Origin: an uncultured Bacteroidales bacterium
GTDB taxonomy: Bacteria > Bacteroidota > Bacteroidia > Bacteroidales > F082
NCBI GenBank assembly: GCA_905233685.1
Contig: CAJOEZ010000022.1
Coordinates: 1 to 64,000, forward strand
Direction of reading: 5' to 3'
DNA length: 64,000 nucleotides
The notes under the pieces are model-generated. The model was not told the origin of the DNA. It was given only the letters and a program-made list of their open reading frames with translations, and searched no databases. Position numbers and translations under genes: made by a program. This document shows, in pieces, positions 51,709 to 59,585 of the stretch. Each line of letters opens with the position of its first letter. Position 1 is the first letter of the stretch.

Positions 51709-54036
51709 TTATTTGAAGCTAAAAAACACTTTGTTTTCCAAACGGATTTCCTCAGAGCTATTCCCGACCATTAGAGAAAACTCCCCATCCTCAAAATGCC
51801 AGCCTTTTTCAACGGAATAAACGGACAAATCGCGCGCTGTGAGGTAGAAATCAATTTGTTGGGTTTCACCTTTATTAATATGCACTTTTTGGAAACCTTT
51901 CAGCATCTTGGAGGCGGGTGCGATGCTGGCCACTTCGTCGCGGACATAAAGTTGAACCACTTCGTCGCCGTCGCGAAGGCCGATGTTTTTCACGCAGCAA
52001 GAAACTTTACACAATGTATCGGCCATAGATTCTACCAACCGCACATCCCTCGGCTGGAATGACATGGCCTTAACTGACTCAACTAGCAGGTTGCTGTATT
52101 CAAATTGGGTATAACTCAGGCCATAGCCGAAGGGGAACAGCGGCTTGGCCGATACTTCTACGTAATCACCCGTGGCGGGTTGAGAATAATATACGGGGAT
52201 TTGCCCCACCGAACGCGGGATGGAAATCGGCAGGCGGCCCGAAGGGTTATAGTCGCCCCAAAGGATGTCGGCCAAGGCGGAACCTCCTTCCATGCCTGGG
52301 TACCACATCGTCAGCAAGGCGTTGGATTTTTCGTTGGCGAGGTTCATGTCCAAGGGGCGACCTTGGATGTAAACCGTTACAACAGGCTTACCCGTAGCAT
52401 AAATGCGCTGCATCAGTTCTTTTTGCTTGCCCAAAAGCTTTAGTGTGGAGCGGTCATAGCCTTCGCCGCAGTCCATGTCGGAAAGGTGTTCATCAACGAT
52501 GGCTGCGCCTGTTTCTTCGTAATTCGTTTTAAAGTCGCGGGCAGAACTACCCCCCACCACAAGCACCACAACATCAGCCATTTGAACGGTTTTTATAGCT
52601 TCTTCAATGTCGGCATCGTTCTCGTCACGAATGGCGCAGCCTTTGGCATACAGCACCTCTGCCCTGCCCTTTTCGCGGATGCCTTCAAGCATCGTCACGA
52701 TGCGGTCAGGGGCTTGCGGCGCGGTGTAGTCGCCAAGTTGGTTGTACATATTGTCAGCATTCGGCCCGATGACCGCCACCTTATTAATAAGTTCGCCAAA
52801 GGGCAAAATGCCGTCGTTTTTCAGCAACACGGCCGATTCCAAAGCCACTTGCTTGGCCAATTGCGCGTTTTCCGCCGTCCCGACTTCAGCCTCCGCCAAA
52901 GCCTCATCAACGTATGGATTCTCGAACAAACCGAGGTCAAGTTTCAGTTGCAACACATGGCGCACGGCTCTGTCAATGTCGGCTTCCGTGACAAGGCCGC
53001 GCTGCAAGGCTTCCTTTAGGAAACCGCCATAATTATAACCGCCTAAGTCGATGTCCACGCCCGCTTTCAAGGCCAAGGCAGCAGCTGTGGCAGGGTCGGT
53101 GGCCACATGTTGAGTGGCATAGATGGCGTTTACTGCATTTAAATCGCTAAAAATTAAACCTTTGAAGTTCCATGAATTGCGTAATACTTCCTGCAAAAGC
53201 CAACGATTTGATGAACACGGCACGCCATCGATGGTGTTGTAGGAAGTCATTACAGTTTTGGCACCGCCTTCGCAAATAGCCTTTTCAAACGAGGGCAAAT
53301 AGTCTGTCATCAAACGGTTTTGACCGACTTCGGCGGTGGCGGCATTATGTCCACCCTGAGGGATGCCGTAAGCGGCCAAGTGTTTCAAGGTGGCGCAAAC
53401 ATGCTTCTGCATCCCCTTGACAACCGCCGCACCCAACACGCCAGAAAGATATGGGTCCTCGCCAAAAGTCTCCTCTACTCTCGACCAGCGTGGGTCACGG
53501 GCGATGTCCAAAACCGGACCATAGCCTATGTGTGCGCCTTGAAGGCGTACCTCTTTCCCCATCACTTCGCCCATTTGTTCAAGCAATTCGGGATTCCAAG
53601 TGCTGGCTTGGGCGATGCCTGTTGGGAAAACAGTCGTGCCAACGGCCATATGACCGTGCGGCGTTTCCTCGCAGAACAACAGCGGGATGCCAAGGCGTGT
53701 GTTTTCTATCGCGTGGCGTTGCATCATATTCAGCAACCTCGCCGACTCGCGGGGATGTAAGCCTGTCTCCACCGTCTTCCTTGACCAAGGATCGGCACGA
53801 AGCACAGCCCAACACGAGCCCATTGGCAGTGTGTCCATCATGCCAAGGAAACTCTCTGAAAGCCAAAGTGAATCGCCGTCCTTACCGTAGAAATTGAAGC
53901 CTATGGGACAGGACAACTGACCGCATTTTTCCTCGAGGGTCATTGGGGACAACAAGGCTTCAACGCGGTCTTGTTTTTGGCTGCAGGAACAAAACAAGAC
54001 TATGACAACCAGTAATATAGAAAAACTTCTTTTCAT
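51709..54036 (-). CDS. bglX: Glycoside hydrolase family 3 beta-glucosidase, lipoprotein
   Basis: A protein of 775 residues. The signal peptide ends in lipobox LFCSC, so it is probably a lipid-anchored periplasmic or surface enzyme. The GH3 N-terminal barrel shows MTLEEKCGQLSCP, GIPLLFCEETPHGH, ARDPRWSRVEETFGEDPYL, KHLAAYG and the nucleophile Asp298 in GLIFSDLNAVN. The second alpha/beta domain follows (AVIGPNADNMYNQLGDYT) and a C-terminal fibronectin III-like domain (GYGLSYTQFEYSNL..VQLYVRDEVASI). It removes glucose or similar sugars from beta-linked oligosaccharides. No susC/susD pair lies beside it. Confidence 0.95.
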   Translation of the reverse strand: MKRSFSILLVVIVLFCSCSQKQDRVEALLSPMTLEEKCGQLSCPIGFNFYGKDGDSLWLSESFLGMMDTLPMGSCWAVLRADPWSRKTVETGLHPRESARLLNMMQRHAIENTRLGIPLLFCEETPHGHMAVGTTVFPTGIAQASTWNPELLEQMGEVMGKEVRLQGAHIGYGPVLDIARDPRWSRVEETFGEDPYLSGVLGAAVVKGMQKHVCATLKHLAAYGIPQGGHNAATAEVGQNRLMTDYLPSFEKAICEGGAKTVMTSYNTIDGVPCSSNRWLLQEVLRNSWNFKGLIFSDLNAVNAIYATQHVATDPATAAALALKAGVDIDLGGYNYGGFLKEALQRGLVTEADIDRAVRHVLQLKLDLGLFENPYVDEALAEAEVGTAENAQLAKQVALESAVLLKNDGILPFGELINKVAVIGPNADNMYNQLGDYTAPQAPDRIVTMLEGIREKGRAEVLYAKGCAIRDENDADIEEAIKTVQMADVVVLVVGGSSARDFKTNYEETGAAIVDEHLSDMDCGEGYDRSTLKLLGKQKELMQRIYATGKPVVTVYIQGRPLDMNLANEKSNALLTMWYPGMEGGSALADILWGDYNPSGRLPISIPRSVGQIPVYYSQPATGDYVEVSAKPLFPFGYGLSYTQFEYSNLLVESVKAMSFQPRDVRLVESMADTLCKVSCCVKNIGLRDGDEVVQLYVRDEVASIAPASKMLKGFQKVHINKGETQQIDFYLTARDLSVYSVEKGWHFEDGEFSLMVGNSSEEIRLENKVFFSFK

Positions 54037-54039
54037 CTT

Positions 54040-54182
54040 TCTTTTTTATCACAAAACTTGCAAAACCCTCAAAACCTGTTTTCCTTGTGTCGGCTCGCCA
54101 ACCAGCTCGCCGACGGAAGCCGCCGGTTGGCAGGCTTCACCACCATAATTATTGTTTTGTAAGTTTTGTAGGTTTTGTTCCA
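54040..54182. repeat. Palindromic intergenic element between bglX and ddh
   Basis: A run of CAAAAC units spaced nine bases apart (54053-54080) faces GTTTTG units spaced nine apart (54155-54178), forming long imperfect inverted arms. Between them lie two nested hairpins, CGGC..GCCG (54091-54115) and GAAGCC..GGCTTC (54117-54140). No gene is present. It could be a folded RNA, a terminator for ddh read on the minus strand, or a small mobile palindrome; no second copy was found in the window. Confidence 0.5.
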
Positions 54183-54183
54183 A

Positions 54184-55083
54184 CTAAACCAAATGCCGAA
54201 TCAGTTCCTCGCGGTCGCCGGAGAGCATGTCAATGACGGGAATTTCCACCATCGTGTAGCAGCCTGGTTGCAGCCGCATCGTAGCGCGGGCCACATTGAC
54301 CAACACCTGCCCCGTCAAGGCGGGGTTGTTGATGCTCATATTGAACTCCATGCGTTGGTTGGCGGTCTTGCCCGAAACGCCCTTGCGCACGAGATTCACA
54401 CCGTGACCCATGTCGCGGACAGCATCAACACTATCAACGGCAAACACATGGGTTTCGTCGCTAGCGAAATAGGGGTCGGCCTTGATGTCAGCGGTCACCT
54501 GTTCGAGGGTGACACCTTTTTCAAGTTCCACATACACCATGCGGCGATGGATGCCCTCGCCCAATGGAATCGTCACCGAAAGGGCGTTTTTCACGCCTTT
54601 TTTGGAGCGCACGCAAACGCTGTGCCCCATCGACATTCCCGGACCGAAATTAGTGTAAGACAATCCTTTAGGTGCCAAACTCTGCATCAAGGTGCGGACG
54701 ATGGAATCCGAACCTGGGTCCCAGCCGGCAGCAATGACGCTCACTGTGTTGGTTTCCTTATTAATAGGCATCAGTTCACGGCGATAATCGACAATCGCGG
54801 TGTGGATGTCGAAAGAATCCACCGTGTTGATGCCCAAGGGCAGGATTTGTTTGGCGTAGTTGGGGCAACTGCGCGTGGGACAGGCCAAAATAGCTACATC
54901 CACGTTTTTCAGTTCCTTAATATCCTTAACCACCTCGTATTGAGACAGTTCCAAAGGCTTGTTTTCGGCTCCGTTGCGGCGCAGAATGCCCGCAATCTCG
55001 AAATCGGGGGCGGCTTCAAGGGCTTCCAGCGCGAAGCGGCCCACATTGCCGTAACCCACTACGGCGGCTCTGATTTTGTTCAT
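54184..55083 (-). CDS. ddh: meso-Diaminopimelate D-dehydrogenase
   Basis: A protein of 299 residues. It makes meso-diaminopimelate in one NADPH-dependent step, supplying peptidoglycan and lysine. The signatures are AAVVGYGNVGRFALEAL (Rossmann), ILRRNG, CPTRSCPNYAKQILPLGINTVDSFDIH, IAAGWDPGSDSIVRTLMQ, NFGPGMSMGHSVCVR and GIHRRMVYVELEKG. The ATG at 55083 lies 19 bases after a -7 box. It is transcribed alone, away from pyrB. Confidence 0.96.
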   Translation of the reverse strand: MNKIRAAVVGYGNVGRFALEALEAAPDFEIAGILRRNGAENKPLELSQYEVVKDIKELKNVDVAILACPTRSCPNYAKQILPLGINTVDSFDIHTAIVDYRRELMPINKETNTVSVIAAGWDPGSDSIVRTLMQSLAPKGLSYTNFGPGMSMGHSVCVRSKKGVKNALSVTIPLGEGIHRRMVYVELEKGVTLEQVTADIKADPYFASDETHVFAVDSVDAVRDMGHGVNLVRKGVSGKTANQRMEFNMSINNPALTGQVLVNVARATMRLQPGCYTMVEIPVIDMLSGDREELIRHLV

Positions 55084-55102
55084 TTTTTGCAGAATTAAAG
55101 GG

Positions 55103-55110
55103 CAAAAGTA
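55103..55110 (-). promoter_or_regulatory. -7 box TACTTTTG for ddh
   Basis: An exact TAnnTTTG match on the minus strand, divergent from the pyr promoter. Confidence 0.55.
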
Positions 55111-55152
55111 GAAAAAAATTCCATCATCCTTTCATATAAACAAAAACTTTCC

Positions 55153-55160
55153 TATTTTTG
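55153..55160 (+). promoter_or_regulatory. -7 box TATTTTTG for the pyrBI operon
   Basis: A TAnnTTTG match 155 bases before pyrB and only seven bases before the leader-peptide ATG at 55168; it fixes a long transcribed leader for pyrB. Confidence 0.6.
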
Positions 55161-55167
55161 CAGTCCG

Positions 55168-55311
55168 ATGAGATACCAAAACAAGCCATCGGAAAAGATT
55201 ATCACCACGGAATCAACAGGTTCCATTAAACTGAATTTCCCTTTTTCTTATATTGACGGTCACAGTGCTGACCGTCTTTTTTTTGCGAATATCAACATAT
55301 TAAACCGATAA
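55168..55311 (+). CDS. Putative pyrB leader peptide (PyrL-like), 47 aa
   Basis: An ATG seven bases after the -7 box opens a 47-codon frame ([15 protein letters not shown]..., ending INILNR) that runs through a T-rich tract at 55236-55254 and the terminator hairpin at 55255-55284 and stops five bases before the pyrB ATG. In Escherichia coli the 44-residue PyrL leader has the same layout: at low UTP the polymerase pauses in the U tract, the ribosome catches up and blocks the terminator. The peptide itself is not similar to E. coli PyrL; the call rests on layout alone. Translation would be nearly leaderless. Confidence 0.55.
   Translation: MRYQNKPSEKIITTESTGSIKLNFPFSYIDGHSADRLFFANINILNR
55236..55284 (+). 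promoter_or_regulatory. Candidate UTP-sensitive transcription attenuator upstream of pyrB
   Basis: A pyrimidine-rich tract (TTTCCCTTTTTCTTATATT) directly precedes a perfect 8-bp hairpin, GACGGTCA-cagtgc-TGACCGTC, followed by eight T at 55277-55284. The hairpin lies inside the leader, not after a gene, so it should stop transcription unless translation of the leader peptide disrupts it. Confidence 0.65.
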
Positions 55312-55315
55312 GCCT

Positions 55316-56236
55316 ATGTCAATTTCACTGAAAAACCGCAGCCTGATTTCCATCAGCGACTACTCGCCTGAGGAAATCTGCCATGTCCTCGACATCGCCG
55401 AGGACTTCGAGAAAAACCCGCACCAGAACCTGCTGAACGGGCGCATCATCGCCTCGCTCTTCTTCGAGCCATCGACGCGCACCCGCCTGAGTTTCGAGAC
55501 GGCCATCCAACTTTTGGGCGGCAACGTCATCGGCTTCAGCAGCACCGCCGGAACGAGCATCCAAAAGGGCGAATCCCTCGCCGACACCATCACGATGGTG
55601 GCCAGCTACGCCGACCTCATCGTCATGCGTAACCCCATTGAGGGTTCTGCCCGCTTTGCCTCCGAAGTGTCGAAAGTGCCGGTCATCAATGCGGGCGACG
55701 GTGCCAACCAACACCCGACCCAATGCATGCTCGACCTTTACAGCATCCGCAAGACACAGGGAACGCTTGAAAATCTGGAGATTACCCTCGTCGGCGACCT
55801 GAAATACGGCCGCACCGTCCACAGCCTCGTGGAGGCCATGTGCAACTTCAACGCAAAATTCAACCTCGTCTCGCCTGTCGAACTGAAACTTCCGAGCGTG
55901 GTGAAACAGCACATCAAGGACCGCAACCTTGAATACCACCAGTACACTGAATTGGAGGACGCCATCCCCCACTCCGACATCATCTACATGACCCGTATCC
56001 AGCGCGAGCGCTTCCCCGACCCCGAGGAATACGAGAAGGTGAAGAACTCCTACGTGCTGCGCAATTACATGTTGGACGCCTCCAAGCCCAACTGCCGCGT
56101 GCTGCACCCGCTGCCGCGCGTCAACGAAATCCATGTGGACGTGGACGCCAACCCGAAGGCATACTACTTCCAGCAGGCACAAAACGGCGTGTATGCCCGT
56201 CAAGCTTTAATCGCATCAATCTTAGGACTTAAATAA
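55316..56236 (+). CDS. pyrB: Aspartate carbamoyltransferase catalytic subunit
   Basis: A protein of 306 residues. It makes N-carbamoyl-aspartate, the committed step of pyrimidine synthesis. The carbamoyl phosphate loop is [15 protein letters not shown], and [53 protein letters not shown] and [14 protein letters not shown] complete the family pattern. It is eight bases before pyrI, as in the enterobacterial operon, giving an allosteric c6r6-type enzyme. Regulation is likely through the leader upstream. Confidence 0.98.
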   Translation: MSISLKNRSLISISDYSPEEICHVLDIAEDFEKNPHQNLLNGRIIASLFFEPSTRTRLSFETAIQLLGGNVIGFSSTAGTSIQKGESLADTITMVASYADLIVMRNPIEGSARFASEVSKVPVINAGDGANQHPTQCMLDLYSIRKTQGTLENLEITLVGDLKYGRTVHSLVEAMCNFNAKFNLVSPVELKLPSVVKQHIKDRNLEYHQYTELEDAIPHSDIIYMTRIQRERFPDPEEYEKVKNSYVLRNYMLDASKPNCRVLHPLPRVNEIHVDVDANPKAYYFQQAQNGVYARQALIASILGLK

Positions 56237-56244
56237 TCTGAACC

Positions 56245-56712
56245 ATGGAAAAGAGAAAAGAATTAGTCGTATCAGCTATAGAAAACGGTACCGTCATCGA
56301 CCATATCCCCGCCGATAAAGTGTTCCAAGTCGTCAAGATTCTTGGACTCGAGAAAGTCAGTAATCCTGTATACTTCGGCACAAACGTCGAAAGCAAAAAA
56401 TATGGGAAGAAAGGCTTCATCAAGGTGTCCGACAAATATTTCGCGCCTGAAGACGTGAACAAGATTGCCTTGGTCGCCCCCACTGCTTCCATTATCGAAA
56501 TCAAGGAATTTGAGGTCATCAACAAGCAAACCGTGACCATTCCCGACCGCATTGAGCACATCGTGAAGTGCTTCAACCCGAACTGCGTCACCAACAAGGA
56601 GCATGATGTTCCGACCAAGTTCACCGTCATCAAAGACGAGCAGGGCAATATCAAACTCCATTGCCACTACTGCGAGAAGAACACCACGCAAGACAAATTA
56701 GAATTCATTTGA
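56245..56712 (+). CDS. pyrI: Aspartate carbamoyltransferase regulatory subunit
   Basis: A protein of 155 residues. The N-terminal nucleotide-binding domain (ENGTVIDHIPADKVFQVVKILGL, GKKGFIKVSDKYF) binds CTP or ATP, and the C-terminal zinc domain has the four Cys in CFNPNC and CHYC. It makes the PyrB trimers allosteric. It follows pyrB closely and is directly followed by lemA, two bases after its stop. Confidence 0.97.
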   Translation: MEKRKELVVSAIENGTVIDHIPADKVFQVVKILGLEKVSNPVYFGTNVESKKYGKKGFIKVSDKYFAPEDVNKIALVAPTASIIEIKEFEVINKQTVTIPDRIEHIVKCFNPNCVTNKEHDVPTKFTVIKDEQGNIKLHCHYCEKNTTQDKLEFI

Positions 56713-56714
56713 TC

Positions 56715-57293
56715 ATGAAAAAAACTGGTATTATTATCGCCATCGTTGTGGGTGTCATCCTCATTTGGGGCGTTGGCACATACAACAGCTTTGTGAAGAA
56801 ACAAGAAGCCATGACGACGGCGTGGGGGCAGGTCGAAAACGTCTATCAACGTCGCGCCGACCTTGTGCCGAATCTTGTCGCTTTGGTGAAAAACTACGCC
56901 GAATACGAGCAAGGCACGCTCATCGCCGTGACAGAAGCCCGCGCCAAAGCCGCCCAAGCCACCGTCAATACGGAGAATTTTGACGAGAACGAGTTCGCCA
57001 ACTTTGAATCCGCACAAGACGAGTTAGGCAACTCCTTGAACCGCCTCATTGTTTCCATCGAGAACTACCCCGACCTGAAAGCCAATGAGGAATACCTCAC
57101 TTTGCAGGCGCAATTGGCCGGCTGCGAGAACCGCATCCTCACCGAGCGCGAGCGCTTCAACGAAACGGCCAAGGACTACAACCAAAGCATCCGCAAGTTC
57201 CCCAGCAACTTGATTGCCAAGATGTTTGGCTTCGAGAAACGACCTTATTTTGAAGCTGCTGACGGGGCTGAAAAAGCGCCAGAGACATTCTGA
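56715..57293 (+). CDS. lemA: LemA family protein
   Basis: A protein of 192 residues. One N-terminal transmembrane helix (IIIAIVVGVILIWGVGTYNSFV) is followed by the helical LemA domain: VENVYQRRADLVPNLVALVKNYAEYEQGTLIAVTEARAKA, ENYPDLKANEEYLTLQAQLAGCENRILTERERFNETAKDYNQSIRKFPSNLIAKMFGF. The N-terminus is probably outside and the helices inside. LemA proteins often neighbour a secreted TPM-domain protein, but that partner is absent here. The ATG at 56715 is two bases after the pyrI stop, an unusual operon partner. Confidence 0.94.
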   Translation: MKKTGIIIAIVVGVILIWGVGTYNSFVKKQEAMTTAWGQVENVYQRRADLVPNLVALVKNYAEYEQGTLIAVTEARAKAAQATVNTENFDENEFANFESAQDELGNSLNRLIVSIENYPDLKANEEYLTLQAQLAGCENRILTERERFNETAKDYNQSIRKFPSNLIAKMFGFEKRPYFEAADGAEKAPETF

Positions 57294-57317
57294 AAACTAT
57301 ACGCATAAAACAAAATC

Positions 57318-57350
57318 GGGCGGAATCCTATTGGGTTTCGCCTTTTTTTT
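57318..57350 (+). terminator. Terminator after the pyrBI-lemA operon
   Basis: GGCGGAATCC and GGGTTTCGCC form a stem with two G-T pairs, followed by eight T. Confidence 0.75.
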
Positions 57351-57376
57351 ACTTCGATTTCATTTTTATATTTGTC

Positions 57377-58651
57377 TCAATCCTTCAAACACCCAACTGG
57401 AACAACAAATACACCATCCTCTCTACGATAGGCATACGTTCCTACGCCAATCAGCACCATCTTGAACGATGGCTTCTTCATCTTCTCCGTATCAATCTTT
57501 CCGGCTAGTTCATTCAATGACTCCACGCCTTCTTTTATGAGGTCATCGCCGCCCAACTTGATTTCAACCAGGCCGTAACGTCCATCCCTCAGATGTACCA
57601 CAGCGTCACATTCCAGACCATTCTTGTCCCTAAAGTGGTACACCTTGCCGTTGAGGGCCTCGGCGTATGCACGAAGGTCGCGCACGGCCAGCGTCTCAAA
57701 CATCAAGCCAAAGGTATTCAAGTCGTTCACCAAATCGCGAGGGCCTATGCCTAATGCAGCCGTGGCAATCGACGGATCGGTAAAATATCGTGTGTCGCTC
57801 GTCCGTATCGCCGTCTTGCTCCGCAAGTTCGGATTCCATGCCTCGCTGTCTTCCACCACAAAAATCTCTTTCAATGCCTTGATATACGATGCGATGGTGT
57901 CTTCCGACAATGCGTCCGACTCATTTGCAATCAAGTCTGCCCTGATGGTGCCGCACGATGCCTGGCTGCCTTGGTTCCGTGCCAGCGAACGCAACAGACG
58001 GTGTACCCTCACGGGGTCACGCTCCACGCCGTCCACCTTCGAAATATCACGTTTCTCCACGGCTTCTACATAGTCAAACGCCTGGTCCAAGGCTATTTCT
58101 TTTTCCATATCCACCGCCAATGGCCATCCTCCGCGGCAGGTCAAGAATGCAAGCTGTTCAATGGACATGTCGTTGACAGCTCCAATCTGTCCGGGCGTCT
58201 CAAACAATTCAGCCAGCGACACCTCGCCAGTCGATTCTTGCGACTCCCAAAGGCTCATGGGGCGCATCCTCAGCCACCCAATGCGTCCTGTTCCCGAATG
58301 AACCACCTTACTCATGTCGGCAGGAACGGCTGAGCCAGTCAGAATAAACTGACCCAGCGGGCCATGGTCTGATTCAAAACGAATGCTGTCCCACAACTGA
58401 GGGGCAATTTGCCATTCATCGATAAGCCGGGGAAACTCACCTTTCAACAGCAGCTTCGGGTTCAGCGATGCCATTTTGACGTTCTGGTCAACCATACCAG
58501 TTTCCGTCATATACTTCACACTCTTGGCAATCTGCTCCGCCGTAGTAGTCTTTCCACACCATTTGGCACCCTCGATAAGCACAGCCCCTTTGCCTGCCAA
58601 CTTACGCTCTAACAGCCTGTCAGCTATCCTTTTTTTATAGGTCTTATCCAT
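57377..58651 (-). CDS. AAA_14/DUF4143 ATP-binding protein
   Basis: A protein of 424 residues. The N-terminal AAA_14 domain has Walker A EGAKWCGKTTTAEQ, a Walker B-like FPRLIDEWQ and sensor-type FILTGSAVPA; the C-terminal DUF4143 part includes WNPNLRSKTAIRTSDTRYFTDPSIA and an endonuclease-like core, YHFRDKNGLECDAVVHLRDGRYGLVEIKLGG (E-x-D...E-x-K pattern). Such ATPases are common in Bacteroidota accessory regions and their role is unsettled. A -7 box and a five-copy 23-bp array lie directly upstream. Confidence 0.9.
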   Translation of the reverse strand: MDKTYKKRIADRLLERKLAGKGAVLIEGAKWCGKTTTAEQIAKSVKYMTETGMVDQNVKMASLNPKLLLKGEFPRLIDEWQIAPQLWDSIRFESDHGPLGQFILTGSAVPADMSKVVHSGTGRIGWLRMRPMSLWESQESTGEVSLAELFETPGQIGAVNDMSIEQLAFLTCRGGWPLAVDMEKEIALDQAFDYVEAVEKRDISKVDGVERDPVRVHRLLRSLARNQGSQASCGTIRADLIANESDALSEDTIASYIKALKEIFVVEDSEAWNPNLRSKTAIRTSDTRYFTDPSIATAALGIGPRDLVNDLNTFGLMFETLAVRDLRAYAEALNGKVYHFRDKNGLECDAVVHLRDGRYGLVEIKLGGDDLIKEGVESLNELAGKIDTEKMKKPSFKMVLIGVGTYAYRREDGVFVVPVGCLKD

Positions 58652-58673
58652 ATTTTTTGTTTGAATTGCGTTG

Positions 58674-58681
58674 CAAAGATA
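58674..58681 (-). promoter_or_regulatory. -7 box TATCTTTG for the AAA_14 gene
   Basis: A TAnnTTTG match on the minus strand, 22 bases before the ATG at 58651 and 17 bases from the start of the 23-bp array. Confidence 0.5.
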
Positions 58682-58698
58682 TGGATTTTCTTTTTGCG

Positions 58699-58813
58699 TT
58701 CACCCATTTGGCCAAAATTCATTCACCCATTTGGCCAAAAATCGTTCGGCAATTTGGCCAAAATCCGTTCACCCATTTGACCAAAAATCGTTCGGCAATT
58801 TGGCCAAAAACCG
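58699..58813. repeat. Five 23-bp direct repeats, each with a TTTGGCCAAA palindrome
   Basis: Units start at 58699, 58722, 58745, 58768 and 58791, exactly 23 bases apart. Each centres on TTTGGCCAAA (TTTGACCAAA in the fourth). Units 3 and 5 begin TTCGGCAA, the others TTCACCCA. The unit is not a multiple of three, so it is not a peptide repeat. It lies between the AAA_14 promoter and the end of the winged-helix ORF, whose last codons run into it. Confidence 0.9.
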
Positions 58814-59074
58814 CTCATCCACGAGTTGTTTGAGGTAGTCGCGGGTTCTCGAAGGTTTGAGACCGATGGCTTTCGAAATGGATTTTGCGTCTGAAATACC
58901 GTTATCGGCGATAAAATCGATGATTTGTCGCCGATTTTCCTCATTTCGATTTGGTTTTTCCGTTTTTATTGTCGTTTTATCGGATTCATCTTCATTCATC
59001 GAAGCTATCAGCTCGAATACCAGATGCATCTGGCTATAGGCAATTTTATCCGCCCTTTTCTTCGCCCTTTCCAA
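58769..59074 (-). CDS. Winged-helix protein, possibly a truncated regulator
   Basis: A frame of 101 residues that starts with TTG at 59074, one base after the PIN-gene stop; a later ATG is at 59029. An N-terminal helix (KKRADKIAYSQMHLVFELIAS) is followed by a winged helix-turn-helix: RRQIIDFIADNGISDAKSISKAIGLKPSRTRDYLKQLVDERF. The final residues (LAKLPNDFWSNG) are encoded by the 23-bp array, so the natural C-terminus may have been replaced by repeat expansion. It might bind the array it borders; that is speculation. Function unknown. Confidence 0.5.
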   Translation of the reverse strand: MERAKKRADKIAYSQMHLVFELIASMNEDESDKTTIKTEKPNRNEENRRQIIDFIADNGISDAKSISKAIGLKPSRTRDYLKQLVDERFLAKLPNDFWSNG

Positions 59075-59075
59075 T

Positions 59076-59585
59076 TTAAATCAGGGCATTAGGCAAATAC
59101 TTTCCAAAATCCACCGTTGGCAGCTTGCTTCCTTTTGCCACCACATCCTTGACAAACTGCTCACATTCTTCAACCGACATTTTTCCTCGCTTCATTGCAT
59201 AATACAGGAAATCAATCGTAGTCAGATAAGTGATTTGCTGTTTTTCACAATACTCCTTAATGTCTTTCAAGTTGCTACTACCAATGACGTTGTGGGTATA
59301 ACGGCAATAGGCCATACAAGCGCTCTCCCCTTTGCCAAAAGTCTGCAAAAGCCTGGCGTACTCGACCATCATCTCCCCTGTCGGGTTGAACGTCTCCTTT
59401 GAAATGTTCTTCAGAAAAAAGATTTGGTTGTCCAACTGGTTTTGAATAGATCCAACCTCATCATATACCGTACTCAAAACGACATGTTCATATTCCGGCA
59501 ATATTTCCGGCAACATGTTAAGTCGTCCCGCCTTGGCGAAATGAATCAGCACATCAGCATCCAGTATGATTTTGAGCTTCTCCAT
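59076..59585 (-). CDS. PIN-domain protein (putative nuclease)
   Basis: A protein of 169 residues. The N-terminus IILDADVLIHFAKAG has the first acidic residue of a PIN ribonuclease (Asp9), with further acidic positions in VLSTVYDEVGSI, FGKGESACMAYC and YLTTIDFLYYAM. PIN proteins cleave RNA and often serve as toxins. Here it follows XRE and ImmA/IrrE-type genes, a known arrangement in Bacteroidota mobile regions. Its ATG at 59585 lies inside the end of the preceding reading frame (32-base overlap). Confidence 0.75.
   Translation of the reverse strand: MEKLKIILDADVLIHFAKAGRLNMLPEILPEYEHVVLSTVYDEVGSIQNQLDNQIFFLKNISKETFNPTGEMMVEYARLLQTFGKGESACMAYCRYTHNVIGSSNLKDIKEYCEKQQITYLTTIDFLYYAMKRGKMSVEECEQFVKDVVAKGSKLPTVDFGKYLPNALI

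Noticed and set aside
53320-53897. Plus-strand frames opposite the GH3 gene
   Set aside because: Antisense shadows; the GH3 protein is complete and conserved on the minus strand.
57294-57376. A gene or tRNA in the gap between lemA and the AAA_14 gene
   Set aside because: The gap holds only the lemA terminator; no cloverleaf or open frame is seen.
58699-58813. Possible CRISPR array
   Set aside because: The 23-bp units are contiguous, with no unique spacers, and no cas genes are near.
58723-58944. Alternative minus-strand frame through the 23-bp array
   Set aside because: It reads a different frame of the winged-helix gene; the peptide repeat it gives (LAKLPNDFW) is a by-product of the DNA repeat.
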